Assembly: GCA_030684935.1 (NCBI GenBank)
Contig: JAUXXH010000025.1
Location: 1-64,000 of the forward strand
Direction of reading: 5' to 3'
Origin: Pseudolabrys sp.
GTDB lineage: Bacteria; Pseudomonadota; Alphaproteobacteria; Rhizobiales; Xanthobacteraceae
Length of the DNA stretch: 64,000 nucleotides
Positions 19,609-27,193 of this stretch are shown here, one piece after another (the first letter of the stretch is position 1; each line of letters begins with the position of its first letter). Below the pieces are notes generated by a model, which did not search any database, was not told the origin of the DNA, and saw only the letters and a program-made list of their open reading frames with translations. Position numbers and translations under genes: made by a program.

Positions 19609-19887
19609 ATGAGTGAAATTCATCGGCACGAGTCCCACCCCGACATCGTCAAACGCCTGAAGCGCGCCGATGGCCATTTGCGGAGCGTGATCGAGATGAT
19701 CGAAGCGGGCCGGCCCTGCCTCGATATCGCCCAGCAGCTTCACGCCGTCGAAAAGGCCGTAGGTGAGGCTAAAAGAACGCTGATCCGGGATCACCTCGAT
19801 CACTGCCTGGAAGAGGCAGCGGGCCCGTTGGGGCGCAAACAGCGTCAATCGATGGACGAGTTCAAAGACATCACCAAGTACCTTTAG
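19609..19887 (+). CDS. CsoR/RcnR-family metal-sensing repressor, InrS-like
   Basis: The 92-residue all-helical repressor carries His5, Cys37, His62 and Cys66. The C-H-C spacing (25 and 4) is that of the family metal site, and a His 32 residues before the first Cys gives the H-C-H-C pattern described for nickel-sensing InrS. RcnR has H-C-H-H instead. Metal binding should release DNA and derepress the divergent genes. The operator sits 11 bases upstream. It is followed after 11 bases by the RcnA pump gene, so regulator and pump form one operon. Confidence 0.85.
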   Translation: MSEIHRHESHPDIVKRLKRADGHLRSVIEMIEAGRPCLDIAQQLHAVEKAVGEAKRTLIRDHLDHCLEEAAGPLGRKQRQSMDEFKDITKYL

Positions 19888-19898
19888 GAGGGCTTTCG

Positions 19899-21059
19899 AT
19901 GCCCTCTTTCGCCGAGCTTCTGCAGCAGGGCGCGGGGAATGCATGGCTGTTCGTGCCGAGCGCCATCCTGCTCGGCGCCTTGCACGGTCTAGAGCCCGGC
20001 CACTCCAAGACGCTGATGGCGGCCTTCATCGTCGCAATCCGCGGCACTGTCACTCAGGCCATCATGCTGGGTCTGGCGGCAACCCTCTCGCACACAGCGG
20101 TGGTCTGGGGCATCGCCCTCGGCGGCATGTATCTCTGGCAAGGCGTCGCACCGGAGGCATTCGAGCCATGGTTTCAGTTGCTGTCCGGCCACATCATCAT
20201 CGGAATGGCGATCTGGATGCTGTGGCGCACGCGCGAATATCAGCGCCGTTCGGCGCTCAGCGCCGGCGATCACGACCACGCCGATGACGGCCATGATACC
20301 CACCAAGGCCATGTTCGCACGGATGTCCGGCAGATCGAGACCGGCCATGGCGCTGTTACCGTCGAAATCTTTGAGGACGGCGTGCCGCCGCGCTGGCGTC
20401 TCCGCAACATCAGCGGGCCAGCCTTTCAGGCCGGCGAGGTGACGATCGCAACCGAGCGGCCGGACGGCAGGATTCAGTCATTTTCGTTTCGCGACTGTGG
20501 CGATTATCTTGAATCCATCGACGCGATACCCGAGCCGCACCAGCTTATGGCGCGCGTCAGTCTCGGTCATGGCGCCCACAGCCACGACTACGATCTTGCA
20601 TTTGTGGAAGATCATGGCCGCGAGCATGACCACATCCATGAGGAATTGCGCGGTCTCTCAGTCGCCACATCCGGCTATCAAGACGCCCACCAACTTGCCC
20701 ATGCCAACGACATCCGGCGCCGTTTTGCCGATCGCTCGGTCACCAACTGGCAGATCATCGTCTTCGGTCTGACTGGCGGCCTGATCCCCTGCCCGGCGGC
20801 GATCACCGTCCTGCTGCTGTGCCTGCAACTGAAGGAGTTCACGCTCGGCGCCGTTCTCGTGCTGTGTTTCTCGATTGGCCTCGCCATCACTCTGGTGACG
20901 GTCGGTGCGGTCGCGGCACTGAGCGTCCGGCAGGCCACCAAAAGGCTTTCGTGGCTTTCCACGGTGGCACAGCGCGCGCCTTATTTCTCGGGAGTCCTCA
21001 TCATTCTCGTCGGTCTCTATGTTTCCTATCATGGGCTGACCGTGCTGCTTGCCGCCTGA
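19899..21059 (+). CDS. rcnA: Nickel/cobalt efflux permease RcnA (NicO family)
   Basis: The 386-residue inner-membrane protein has the family motif HGLEPGHSKT in the first helix pair. A long cytoplasmic or periplasmic loop holds His/Asp-rich clusters (DHDHADDGHDTHQGH and HGREHDHIHEE), and a second membrane half contains GGLIPCPAA. It expels Ni(II) or Co(II). The central loop here includes a folded beta-rich insert of about 100 residues between the His clusters, longer than in E. coli RcnA. It follows the repressor gene directly and is presumably induced by the metal that repressor senses. Confidence 0.87.
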   Translation: MPSFAELLQQGAGNAWLFVPSAILLGALHGLEPGHSKTLMAAFIVAIRGTVTQAIMLGLAATLSHTAVVWGIALGGMYLWQGVAPEAFEPWFQLLSGHIIIGMAIWMLWRTREYQRRSALSAGDHDHADDGHDTHQGHVRTDVRQIETGHGAVTVEIFEDGVPPRWRLRNISGPAFQAGEVTIATERPDGRIQSFSFRDCGDYLESIDAIPEPHQLMARVSLGHGAHSHDYDLAFVEDHGREHDHIHEELRGLSVATSGYQDAHQLAHANDIRRRFADRSVTNWQIIVFGLTGGLIPCPAAITVLLLCLQLKEFTLGAVLVLCFSIGLAITLVTVGAVAALSVRQATKRLSWLSTVAQRAPYFSGVLIILVGLYVSYHGLTVLLAA

Positions 21060-21098
21060 ATGAGAAAATACGGACATCATGGGATCACTGATCGATCT

Positions 21099-21218
21099 TC
21101 AGCCGCCGACGAAGGCGACTTTGCCGTGCTTGGCCTTGAGGCGGCGAACCGCATCGACCTTACCGTCCGGGAGCACTTCCGCCACCACCTCGTCGATCCC
21201 AGCCACGCCGCGAAGCAT
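21099..21218 (-). pseudogene. Fragment of a heavy-metal P-type ATPase
   Basis: Thirty-nine codons encode [20 protein letters not shown] followed by [10 protein letters not shown] and a stop. This is the segment of P1B-type ATPases just before the GDGINDAPAL hinge motif, which is cut off by the stop. Nothing upstream of 21218 continues it. It lies between the RcnA gene and an IS remnant, so it is probably what remains of a metal-export ATPase once linked to this module. Confidence 0.6.
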
Positions 21219-21244
21219 TTAATGGCCGCTTTCGCGCCGAACGT

Positions 21245-21400
21245 CTGAACACACACTGGTTCCTGAGCCTTGCAGACACCCAGAAAAAGTTGGAGGATTG
21301 GCGTAAGTACTACAATGAGGAACGCCCCCTTGGGGCGATCGGCAACAAGCCGCCGATTACGTTGCTGAATCACGATGGCGCAGCCAGCCCGCCATGGTGA
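21245..21400 (+). mobile_element. IS3-family transposase OrfB, C-terminal fragment
   Basis: The 51 codons read NTHWFLSLADTQKKLEDWR, then YYNEERPLGAIGNKPPITLL, the C-terminal signature of an IS3-group integrase-type transposase. The catalytic DDE domain is absent. The frame opens abruptly against the ATPase fragment, so the insertion or a later deletion joined them. The outer IS end should lie near 21420-21470. Confidence 0.75.
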
Positions 21401-21550
21401 AAGAGCCGGAAAACTCTACCCGCCGGCGATCCAAAGTTCGGACCCAGAGCAAGAACCATCAACTCGTATACGAGAGCTGGGGCTGACGCGTCGCGCAATG
21501 TATAGTGCGCGATCCGCAATTTTGGAAAGCGCACTCGTTTTCCGCCGAAG

Positions 21551-21582
21551 AAAAATAGCCTCGGGCGTCATGCCCGAGGCTA
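21551..21582 (-). terminator. Rho-independent terminator
   Basis: TAGCCTCGGGC/GCCCGAGGCTA with a five-base loop is followed on the minus strand by TTTTT. It ends the small secreted-protein gene at 21610. Confidence 0.9.
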
Positions 21583-21609
21583 TACTTTTCACTATCGTAA
21601 GTGCGTTCG

Positions 21610-21867
21610 TTACCGACCGTAAACGCGAACGCCCGTCGTCGTGCGATAACGTGGCGCGTATCCACGAGCATCCCGCGCCTTTTTCATCTTTTTGACCTGC
21701 CCAGGGGCGTAACCCGACGCGCCTGGATGCCCGGTAACCGGACCGTTGGCCCGCATCATCTGACCGGGACTATTCTGGGAATTGCCCTTCCCTTGCTTCG
21801 GTGCGGCTACCGCTGATGAAGCGAATAGAATGCCGACAGTGGCAGCAAGAATGGTGAGCTTGGACAT
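21610..21867 (-). CDS. Small secreted basic protein (85 aa)
   Basis: A signal peptide (about 1-22, ending SSAVAAP) precedes a Gly/Gln/Asn-rich stretch and a basic tail containing GASGYAPG and ARGYAPRY. A GAGGT site lies before the ATG. An EcfG-type promoter is directly upstream (21897-21921) and a terminator follows, so it is a complete stress-type unit like the gene at 11721. The GASGYAPG motif also occurs in the remnant at 8397. Function unknown. Confidence 0.75.
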   Translation of the reverse strand: MSKLTILAATVGILFASSAVAAPKQGKGNSQNSPGQMMRANGPVTGHPGASGYAPGQVKKMKKARDARGYAPRYRTTTGVRVYGR

Positions 21868-21896
21868 GTCGATTACCTCTATGTTGGAGTCAGACC

Positions 21897-21921
21897 AACG
21901 TATTGGTATGAAAAGCGTTCC
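21897..21921 (-). promoter_or_regulatory. EcfG-type general stress promoter
   Basis: On the minus strand GGAAC (21921-21917) and CGTT (21900-21897) are 16 bases apart, matching the sigma-EcfG consensus. The ATG of the downstream gene is about 30 bases further. Confidence 0.7.
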
Positions 21922-21948
21922 TTTGAGGACTGACCATTAAAGAGCCGC

Positions 21949-22191
21949 TCAAATAAACTGGACGCCGATCCTGTTGGCGGAACGCCATTCGACCTGACAC
22001 TTTCGCTTGATTATCTCGGGCTTAATCAGAAGGGTGAAATTGTCTGGAATACCCGCCGTGTTCTCAATTTCCAGAGATGCGCCGGTCTCCGAAAGATTGC
22101 GAATCACGCAGTCAACGCCGGGTGCTAGGCCAAAAATTATTGAGCCGCCTTTAAATGTCCGTTTCCGAAGTGTGGTTCGTCGTTCTTCCAT
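21949..22191 (-). CDS. PilZ-domain protein (80 aa)
   Basis: The short protein begins MEERRTTLRKRTFKGG, an Arg-rich start like the RxxxR c-di-GMP box, then CVIRNLSETGASLEIE (the D/NxSxxG-type motif, here NLSETG), IPDNF and KRKCQVEWRSANRIGVQF. It is a complete minimal PilZ domain, so it may bind cyclic di-GMP and act as an adaptor. The start at 22191 fits the family; earlier in-frame ATGs add 70 non-conserved residues. No clear ribosome binding site is seen. Confidence 0.8.
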   Translation of the reverse strand: MEERRTTLRKRTFKGGSIIFGLAPGVDCVIRNLSETGASLEIENTAGIPDNFTLLIKPEIIKRKCQVEWRSANRIGVQFI

Positions 22192-22712
22192 TATGAAACA
22201 ATATACGCAGAGGGATTTCTTGAAGGTAAATATTGCTGCGAAGTCGTGAGATTCGGATTGGCAGAACGTGCACGTTTTGGGTATCGCGGCCTTTTGGCCC
22301 CGCTCGGCGCACACCCTGTGGAGATCGGACTGGTCGGCTGGGGCATCTGGATTCGGACCGCAACATTCCCGAAATCCCGTCATAAATCCGGTATTGAGCA
22401 ATAATGTTATCTAGAAAGGCATCAGATCGCCACGCCTGTCGATACCGGACTAGCTGCTGGGGCGTGTGAATGCGAACTTCGGCCACGGCCGACCTGACCC
22501 CTGTTGCGATATCGGCCGACATCGCTGCTGAACACGTCCGAAACCAGCAATAAGATTATCCAGAAAGGACTGGCTTTCAGGGGCAAGGGGAGCGGTACTG
22601 TGACCGTCCTTGATGCTCGCGCAATAAGGAGCCCAGCCCCGCCGGCTTGAAAGCCGTGGTGGGGCCGCGGTGGTGGGGGTGATGATTGCCCCCGTAACCG
22701 CAGGAGATCCAG
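22192..22712. other. Intergenic stretch with a short direct repeat and a GC-rich hairpin
   Basis: No gene is supportable. A 24-base direct repeat occurs twice (see the repeat entry). Just before the DUF3489 gene, near 22635-22670, a CCCCGCCGGCTT/AAGCC-GG-GGGG fold could form a leader hairpin. Confidence 0.4.
22397..22569. repeat. Pair of imperfect 24-base direct repeats
   Basis: AGCAATAATGTTATCTAGAA at 22397 (extending to 22420) and AGCAATAAGATTATCCAGAA at 22546 (to 22569) agree at 20 of 24 positions. On the minus strand both encode AFLDNIIA or SFLDNLIA, which suggests a duplicated piece of a lost gene rather than a recombination site. Confidence 0.45.
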
Positions 22713-23120
22713 ATGAGCAGGTCAAAATCACTACGCAAGACCGCTTCACGATCGAAGACCAAGAAGGCAGCCGGTCCGAAGGTGACCGGTCCTAGAAGGT
22801 CCAGCAAGACCCCCGCATCGAGGCCTAACGAACGATCCGAGCTTGATCGGAAGCCTGAAGTGCCATTGCGGACGTCCGCTCGTACCAACAGCAAGCAAGC
22901 TCAGATCCTTGCGATGCTGCGATCACCCGCCGGTGCCACGATCGATGCAATGATGCAGGCCACGGGTTGGCAGCAGCATTCGGTGCGCGGGTTTCTTGCG
23001 GGTGTCGTGCGTAGGAAGTTAGGTCTCACTCTCAACTCGGAGTCTCACGAGCACGGTCGGATTTACCGGATCGGTGAAGGGATGTCCGCACCTATCGTAA
23101 AGTCGCGCCAGGCGGCCTGA
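22713..23120 (+). CDS. DUF3489 protein
   Basis: The 135-residue protein has a Lys/Ser/Arg-rich disordered N-terminus (1-60) and a C-terminal winged-helix-like domain (about 64-130, QILAMLRSPAGATIDAMMQA then GWQQHSVRGFLAGVVRRKLG) typical of DUF3489. Its start follows GCAGGAG. It is the first gene of a unit with DUF2924 and a serine recombinase, an association seen repeatedly in alphaproteobacteria. A DNA-binding role, perhaps as regulator or directionality factor for the recombinase, is inference. Confidence 0.8.
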   Translation: MSRSKSLRKTASRSKTKKAAGPKVTGPRRSSKTPASRPNERSELDRKPEVPLRTSARTNSKQAQILAMLRSPAGATIDAMMQATGWQQHSVRGFLAGVVRRKLGLTLNSESHEHGRIYRIGEGMSAPIVKSRQAA

Positions 23121-23124
23121 TACG

Positions 23125-23622
23125 ATGCGGCGATCAAGTGCAGCGGGACCACAGAGTGTCGACGCTTTGAACGAGGAGATCGCGCGTCTGCGCGGTCTCG
23201 ACCTGAAGGGGTTGCGCGCCCGATGGCAGAGCATGACCGGGCGCGCGGCGCACCCGCAAATTCCCCGGCATCTATTGTTCTCGATGGTCGCCTACCGCCT
23301 CCAGGCCGACGCGCTCGGCGACCTTGATTCACAGACGCTTCGGTTGCTGACGAAGGCGGGGGCGGCACGTTCGGATACCGAACTTGGCCCTTTGACCGAC
23401 GCCTTCGACCAGCAGCGGCGCGACCTGCTGCCGGGCACTGTCCTGACACGAGAATGGAATGGCCAAACCCATCGCGTCATGGTCGTGCAGGACGGCTTTG
23501 CCTGGGAAGGCCGCACTTACGAGAGCCTGTCCAAGATTGCCCATTCAATCACCGGGACCAAGTGGAACGGACCCCGCTTCTTCGGGCTTCGCGACAAGGC
23601 GCCCGCCGTGGTGAACCCATGA
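23125..23622 (+). CDS. DUF2924 protein
   Basis: The 165-residue protein has an N-terminal helical region (EEIARLRGLDLKGLRARWQS) and the DUF2924 core (PRHLLFSMVAYRLQADALGD), then TREWNGQTHRVMVVQDGFAW and a C-terminal GTKWNGPRFFGL motif. The GTKWNGPRFF end resembles DNA-binding tails of phage-associated proteins. It begins four bases after the DUF3489 stop, and its stop overlaps the recombinase start (ATGA), so the three genes are translationally coupled. Exact role unknown. Confidence 0.85.
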   Translation: MRRSSAAGPQSVDALNEEIARLRGLDLKGLRARWQSMTGRAAHPQIPRHLLFSMVAYRLQADALGDLDSQTLRLLTKAGAARSDTELGPLTDAFDQQRRDLLPGTVLTREWNGQTHRVMVVQDGFAWEGRTYESLSKIAHSITGTKWNGPRFFGLRDKAPAVVNP

Positions 23623-25268
23623 CGGCAGCGAACAAGACGGTCCGCTGCGCCATCTATACCCGGGTCTCGACCGATTCCGGCCTCGATCAGGAGTTCAACT
23701 CGCTGGACGCCCAGTATGATGCCGCCTCGGCCTATATCCGGAGCCAAGCCCATGCCCGCTGGACGCTGGTCCGTACACGCTATGACGACGGCGGGTTCTC
23801 GGGTGGCTCCACCAACCGCCCTGCCCTCCAGCGGCTGCTGGCCGACGTCACGGCGCGCCGGATCAACGTCATCGTGGTCTATAAGGTTGATCGGCTTACG
23901 CGTTCACTTGCCGACTTCGCCAAACTGGTCGAACTGTTCGACGCTCACGGGGTCTCGTTCGTCTCGGTGACCCAGCAATTCAACACCACCACTTCGATGG
24001 GCCGGCTGACGCTGAACGTCCTGCTGTCATTTGCCCAGTTTGAGCGCGAAGTCACCTCCGAGCGCATCCGCGACAAGGTCGCCGCCTCCAAACGAAAGGG
24101 GCTCTGGGTAGGCGGCATGGTCCCGCTCGGCTATGAGCTCAAAGATGGCAAGCTGCTGATTGTGAAAGAAGAGGCCGAGTTAGTCCGGACGATCTTCAGG
24201 CGATACCTGGAACTCGGAAGCGTCAATCGCCTCGTCGCTGAACTTCGCGAGCGGGGCTTCCGGACCAAGATCCGAAAACTGTCGACCGGCAACTCCAGAG
24301 GGGGAATTTCTTTCACGCAAGGACCACTGTTCCACATACTGCGTAACCGCTTTTACATTGGCGAGGTGCTCTACAAGAACGAGATCTGCCCCGGCCCCCA
24401 GCCGGCGCTTCTGGAGCGCGAGCTGTTCGAGGCGGTACAAGCAAGACTCACGGCACAATGGACGCACCGGACTGTCACCCGAAACAAGTCCGCCGCATTG
24501 TTGTCCGGCCTGCTTTACGACGATGCCGGGTACCCCATGGCTCCAACGCATGCGACCAAGAACGGCGTGCGTTATCGATACTACGTATCGCAACCCCATC
24601 TTCGTGGCTTGGCAAAGGAGCCGTCCAGCTCGGTCGCCCGCGTGCCTGCAACTGACATCGAAGCCGCAGTGGTCAAGGCACTTATTGCGCATCTCGGCAA
24701 ACGAAACGCCTCGGGTGAAGCCAAAAAGCAGATCGATCGCATCGTCGTCGGCGCGCATGTCGAAAGAATCGAGGTTCGCAAGAACGAATTGGCCGTTCGA
24801 CTTAAGGTGCCAAATGCGGAGCGAGCTTCCGACGGGGATGAGGATGCCGCTTTGGATTTGGAAACAGACGGCATAGCCAGTGGCTCATTGTTGTTGATCC
24901 CCTGGTGCAAGCCACCTTCGAGGAAGGCGCGCGAGATCCTGTTGCCGCCTTCGGTCGCCCGTGCCACCGTCCGTCCCATCAAAGTCGAGCGACGGGCCGC
25001 CCTTCTCAAATCAATTGCGCGTGGGCGCGAATGGCTGGACCAGATCATCACGGGAACTGCACAAGGCCCTGAGCAAATTGCCGCCGACCACAAATGCAGC
25101 GTCCGGCATGTCAACATGACGATCTCGATGGCCTTCATTGCGCCGGCGCTGGTCAGGGCCGCAATCGAAGGTCGCCTTCCTCGTGGCATCGGCGTTGCTG
25201 CCTTGCGCGACCCACCGGCCGAATGGTCGCGCCAGTTCGAGCGGCTTGGACTGCCTCAGGTCGGCTGA
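23619..25268 (+). CDS. Large serine recombinase
   Basis: The 549-residue enzyme has an N-terminal resolvase domain with YTRVSTDS, in which the Ser attacks DNA. Conserved Arg residues occur in VYKVDRLTRS and in the SFAQFEREVTSERIRDK helix. A recombinase domain follows (about 165-290), and a C-terminal region whose expected zinc ribbon lacks Cys pairs. The tail ends in a helical segment like that of resolvase-type DNA-binding extensions. The start at 23619 overlaps the DUF2924 stop. It could mobilise its own three-gene unit. The adjacent prophage appears to use a tRNA site, which is more typical of a tyrosine integrase. Confidence 0.88.
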   Translation: MTAANKTVRCAIYTRVSTDSGLDQEFNSLDAQYDAASAYIRSQAHARWTLVRTRYDDGGFSGGSTNRPALQRLLADVTARRINVIVVYKVDRLTRSLADFAKLVELFDAHGVSFVSVTQQFNTTTSMGRLTLNVLLSFAQFEREVTSERIRDKVAASKRKGLWVGGMVPLGYELKDGKLLIVKEEAELVRTIFRRYLELGSVNRLVAELRERGFRTKIRKLSTGNSRGGISFTQGPLFHILRNRFYIGEVLYKNEICPGPQPALLERELFEAVQARLTAQWTHRTVTRNKSAALLSGLLYDDAGYPMAPTHATKNGVRYRYYVSQPHLRGLAKEPSSSVARVPATDIEAAVVKALIAHLGKRNASGEAKKQIDRIVVGAHVERIEVRKNELAVRLKVPNAERASDGDEDAALDLETDGIASGSLLLIPWCKPPSRKAREILLPPSVARATVRPIKVERRAALLKSIARGREWLDQIITGTAQGPEQIAADHKCSVRHVNMTISMAFIAPALVRAAIEGRLPRGIGVAALRDPPAEWSRQFERLGLPQVG

Positions 25269-25529
25269 TTGCGATAATTCGCGGTACTGATCCTTGGCGA
25301 TCGTCGCCAACCGCTGAAACGCGGCCGTTTTTCCAGACGGCCTGCCTACTCTGACCGCGCCGCACTTGCCTAGCGCCAGGAACGGGAATTTAGGTGGGGA
25401 GAGACCGGGCGCCTCAACTGGGCACTTCGCGTCCACGGAGACCGCTCCGCCAAAATCCAGCGCAAGAATGCCCGCACACCGCGGGCACTTCTCGCCGGTC
25501 TCCAGAATGTCGCTAATAAGGGGAATGCG

Positions 25530-25576
25530 TGGTGGGCGCGACAGGGATCGAACCTGTGACCCCCTCCATGTCAAGG
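25530..25576 (-). tRNA. 3' fragment of tRNA-Val(GAC), likely attachment-site duplication
   Basis: On the minus strand the sequence gives an anticodon loop TTGACAT, variable loop, T-arm ACAGG-TTCGATC-CCTGT and acceptor CGCGCCC-A-CCA. The D-arm and 5' acceptor strand that should follow at higher coordinates are absent; the sequence there is unrelated. A 47-nt 3' fragment is what site-specific integration into the 3' end of a tRNA gene leaves at one junction. Its orientation puts the element to the right. It is not a functional tRNA. Confidence 0.75.
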
Positions 25577-25625
25577 TTATTCAACTAGCAGATTATCACG
25601 CAAAACCAAGCAAAAAGAGAGCGTG

Positions 25626-25871
25626 ATGGCGCGGCACAGACTGCGAACGGATGCGAACGAACGCGGATCTGCGATTGACCTGCGATTGACGCCGGCCGGC
25701 CGCGCCGAAGTCGACGCTCGCATCGAACGCCTGGAAAAGCTCGTCCGCCTGCACGAGGCCACGCTGCGGATGAACGGCGCCAACGCGTCGCCGGTGCTGA
25801 AGCGCGCGGCTGCCAAGGCAGTCGCTGAGTATGAGGCGGCGTTGGCCGAGCGGGCGGCGTTCGCGCCATGA
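25626..25871 (+). CDS. Prophage small helical protein (81 aa)
   Basis: The first gene inside the prophage end encodes a highly charged helical protein (RAEVDARIERLEKLVRLHEA) with coiled-coil character. The ATG at 25626 has GAGAG upstream; a GTG three bases earlier is an alternative. Its stop overlaps a possible start of the next gene (ATGA). No family recognised. Confidence 0.5.
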   Translation: MARHRLRTDANERGSAIDLRLTPAGRAEVDARIERLEKLVRLHEATLRMNGANASPVLKRAAAKAVAEYEAALAERAAFAP

Positions 25872-25897
25872 CAACGCAAATCAAACAGGGGCCGAAA

Positions 25898-26353
25898 ATG
25901 ACCGAAGTAACCCACAGGAACGACCGGGTTAGGGTGGAGAGCATCGCCCGCGCAATTTACGGCGCCGAATACGACGTGAACGAGTACCCGTGGGAGGACG
26001 AGCCGGGCAAGGAATCCTACCGGCAGATGGCACAGGCTGCCGTCGCCGCCCTCTCCACCCCTCCCGCTGAGCCGGGCGCTTTGCTGGAAGCCTTCGACAA
26101 GTTCTCCAAGGCCACCAGCATGGAAGGCGGGCCGTCACTCGCCATGCAGCGGCACGATCCGACGTGGCAGGCTTGGAAGGCGCTTTGCGATGCCTTCGCA
26201 GCCACCCCTCCCGCGCAAGCGGAGGAGGACGAACTGATGCACCTCTTTGAGACGGCATATCAGGAGTCGATGAAGTTTCACGGCGGGACCGAACCCTACA
26301 TTGCGCGCCTTCACGCGCTGCGCGCCATACGAACAAGGCTCCGCAACGGCTGA
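25898..26353 (+). CDS. Prophage hypothetical protein (151 aa)
   Basis: The N-terminal third reads like a small phage protein that recurs in rhizobial prophages (IARAIYGAEYDVNEYPWED then YRQMAQAAVAAL). The rest is helical with a negatively charged middle. The start at 25898 follows AGGGG-CCGAAA, the leader motif shared with neighbours; an ATG at 25868 overlapping the previous stop is the alternative. Unknown function. Confidence 0.6.
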   Translation: MTEVTHRNDRVRVESIARAIYGAEYDVNEYPWEDEPGKESYRQMAQAAVAALSTPPAEPGALLEAFDKFSKATSMEGGPSLAMQRHDPTWQAWKALCDAFAATPPAQAEEDELMHLFETAYQESMKFHGGTEPYIARLHALRAIRTRLRNG

Positions 26354-26392
26354 TGCTTGTGTGTGCTCAACGGCCAAAAATAGGAGACGACG

Positions 26393-26545
26393 ATGGGTCT
26401 TATTGAATGGTTGTGGAGGCTTCTGCCGGACCGGTGCCAAGTCAAAGGGTGCCGCCGCAAGGGTGTGCGCGGCAACGAGAACCGCATTGGCGGCATTCGC
26501 GTGTGCGACGACTGCCATAGCTACCCGCAGCCCGACAAGCGGTAG
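26393..26545 (+). CDS. Small zinc-knuckle protein (50 aa)
   Basis: Encoded directly after TAGGAGACGACG. The protein starts MGLIEWLWRLLPDRC with an amphipathic helix and has Cys15, Cys20, Cys38 and Cys41, suiting one zinc site. It ends in a basic tail. Such four-Cys mini-proteins often bind nucleic acid or a protein partner; nothing more can be said. Confidence 0.6.
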   Translation: MGLIEWLWRLLPDRCQVKGCRRKGVRGNENRIGGIRVCDDCHSYPQPDKR

Positions 26546-26571
26546 CCTTTCTCATGCACAAGGGGCCAAAA

Positions 26572-26970
26572 ATGGCATTTGAAGATGATCTAAGAACCGC
26601 GATGGGCGCCGACATCCAGAACGATGAGATCGCGACACAGGTTTGGTCCGCTCTCGCGAACGTCACTTGGTATCATCCGGAGAGCAAGCAAGAAGCGGGC
26701 TACTCGTTTCGAGCCGCAGGCGGCTTGATCGCTGATCTTCGAGGCAACGGGGATTATATGGATTGGTATTGCTCCGGCCCCTACGCCACGGTTTCTGACC
26801 GTATCGGGCGCGCCATGAAAAAACTCGGATGGATCGCCGACACGATGCCCGAGATTTGCGACGAGCCGGGCTGCCTGGAGTTCGTGAGCTGCTGGACCCC
26901 AACTGAGGGCGGCTATCGCAACACATGCGGAAAACATCAGCCTGAACGCGCAGCATTAAAGAACAGATAA
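26572..26970 (+). CDS. Prophage hypothetical protein (132 aa)
   Basis: The acidic N-terminus (AFEDDLRTAMGADIQNDEIA) is followed by SYSFRAAGG-type segments with RAAGGLIADLRGNGDYMDWY, a pattern found in small phage proteins, and a C-terminal region with four Cys and a final CGKHQ that could bind zinc. The ATG at 26572 has AGGGG six bases upstream. Unknown function. Confidence 0.65.
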   Translation: MAFEDDLRTAMGADIQNDEIATQVWSALANVTWYHPESKQEAGYSFRAAGGLIADLRGNGDYMDWYCSGPYATVSDRIGRAMKKLGWIADTMPEICDEPGCLEFVSCWTPTEGGYRNTCGKHQPERAALKNR

Positions 26971-26992
26971 CAGCCAGAAATAGGAGAGATAC

Positions 26993-27181
26993 ATGCCCAA
27001 GGGCATCACGGAGTATAGCAAGAAAATTCCTGGATCACGGGGCAACTACAGGTGGCCGGTTCGCTTTGAAATTACGGATGGCTATCTCGCCGTCACCCAG
27101 TACGAAGGCGACAAGGTGAAGGACAAGGTCCTTTTGTCGCCCGCTCAGGTGCGCAAGATGGTGGCCTTTATCGAGCGTTGA
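26993..27181 (+). CDS. Prophage small protein (62 aa)
   Basis: Starts after TAGGAGAGATAC. A short beta-rich core (YRWPVRFEITDGYLAVTQYE) is followed by a helix (SPAQVRKMVAFIER). It looks like a compact folded protein with no recognised family, in a run of small genes on the same strand. Confidence 0.6.
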   Translation: MPKGITEYSKKIPGSRGNYRWPVRFEITDGYLAVTQYEGDKVKDKVLLSPAQVRKMVAFIER

Positions 27182-27193
27182 TGGGCCGAAAAC

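Noticed and set aside
18010..19616. Two plus-strand frames opposite the anchor and HupE genes
   Set aside because: The minus-strand proteins have conserved membrane motifs; the plus-strand products do not, and no ribosome binding sites are present.
23619..25268. Serine recombinase as the prophage integrase
   Set aside because: The tRNA fragment lies between it and the phage genes and is oriented so that the recombinase is outside. This is not settled until the right end is seen.
25530..25576. Functional tRNA-Val gene
   Set aside because: The 5' half (acceptor strand and D-arm) is absent.
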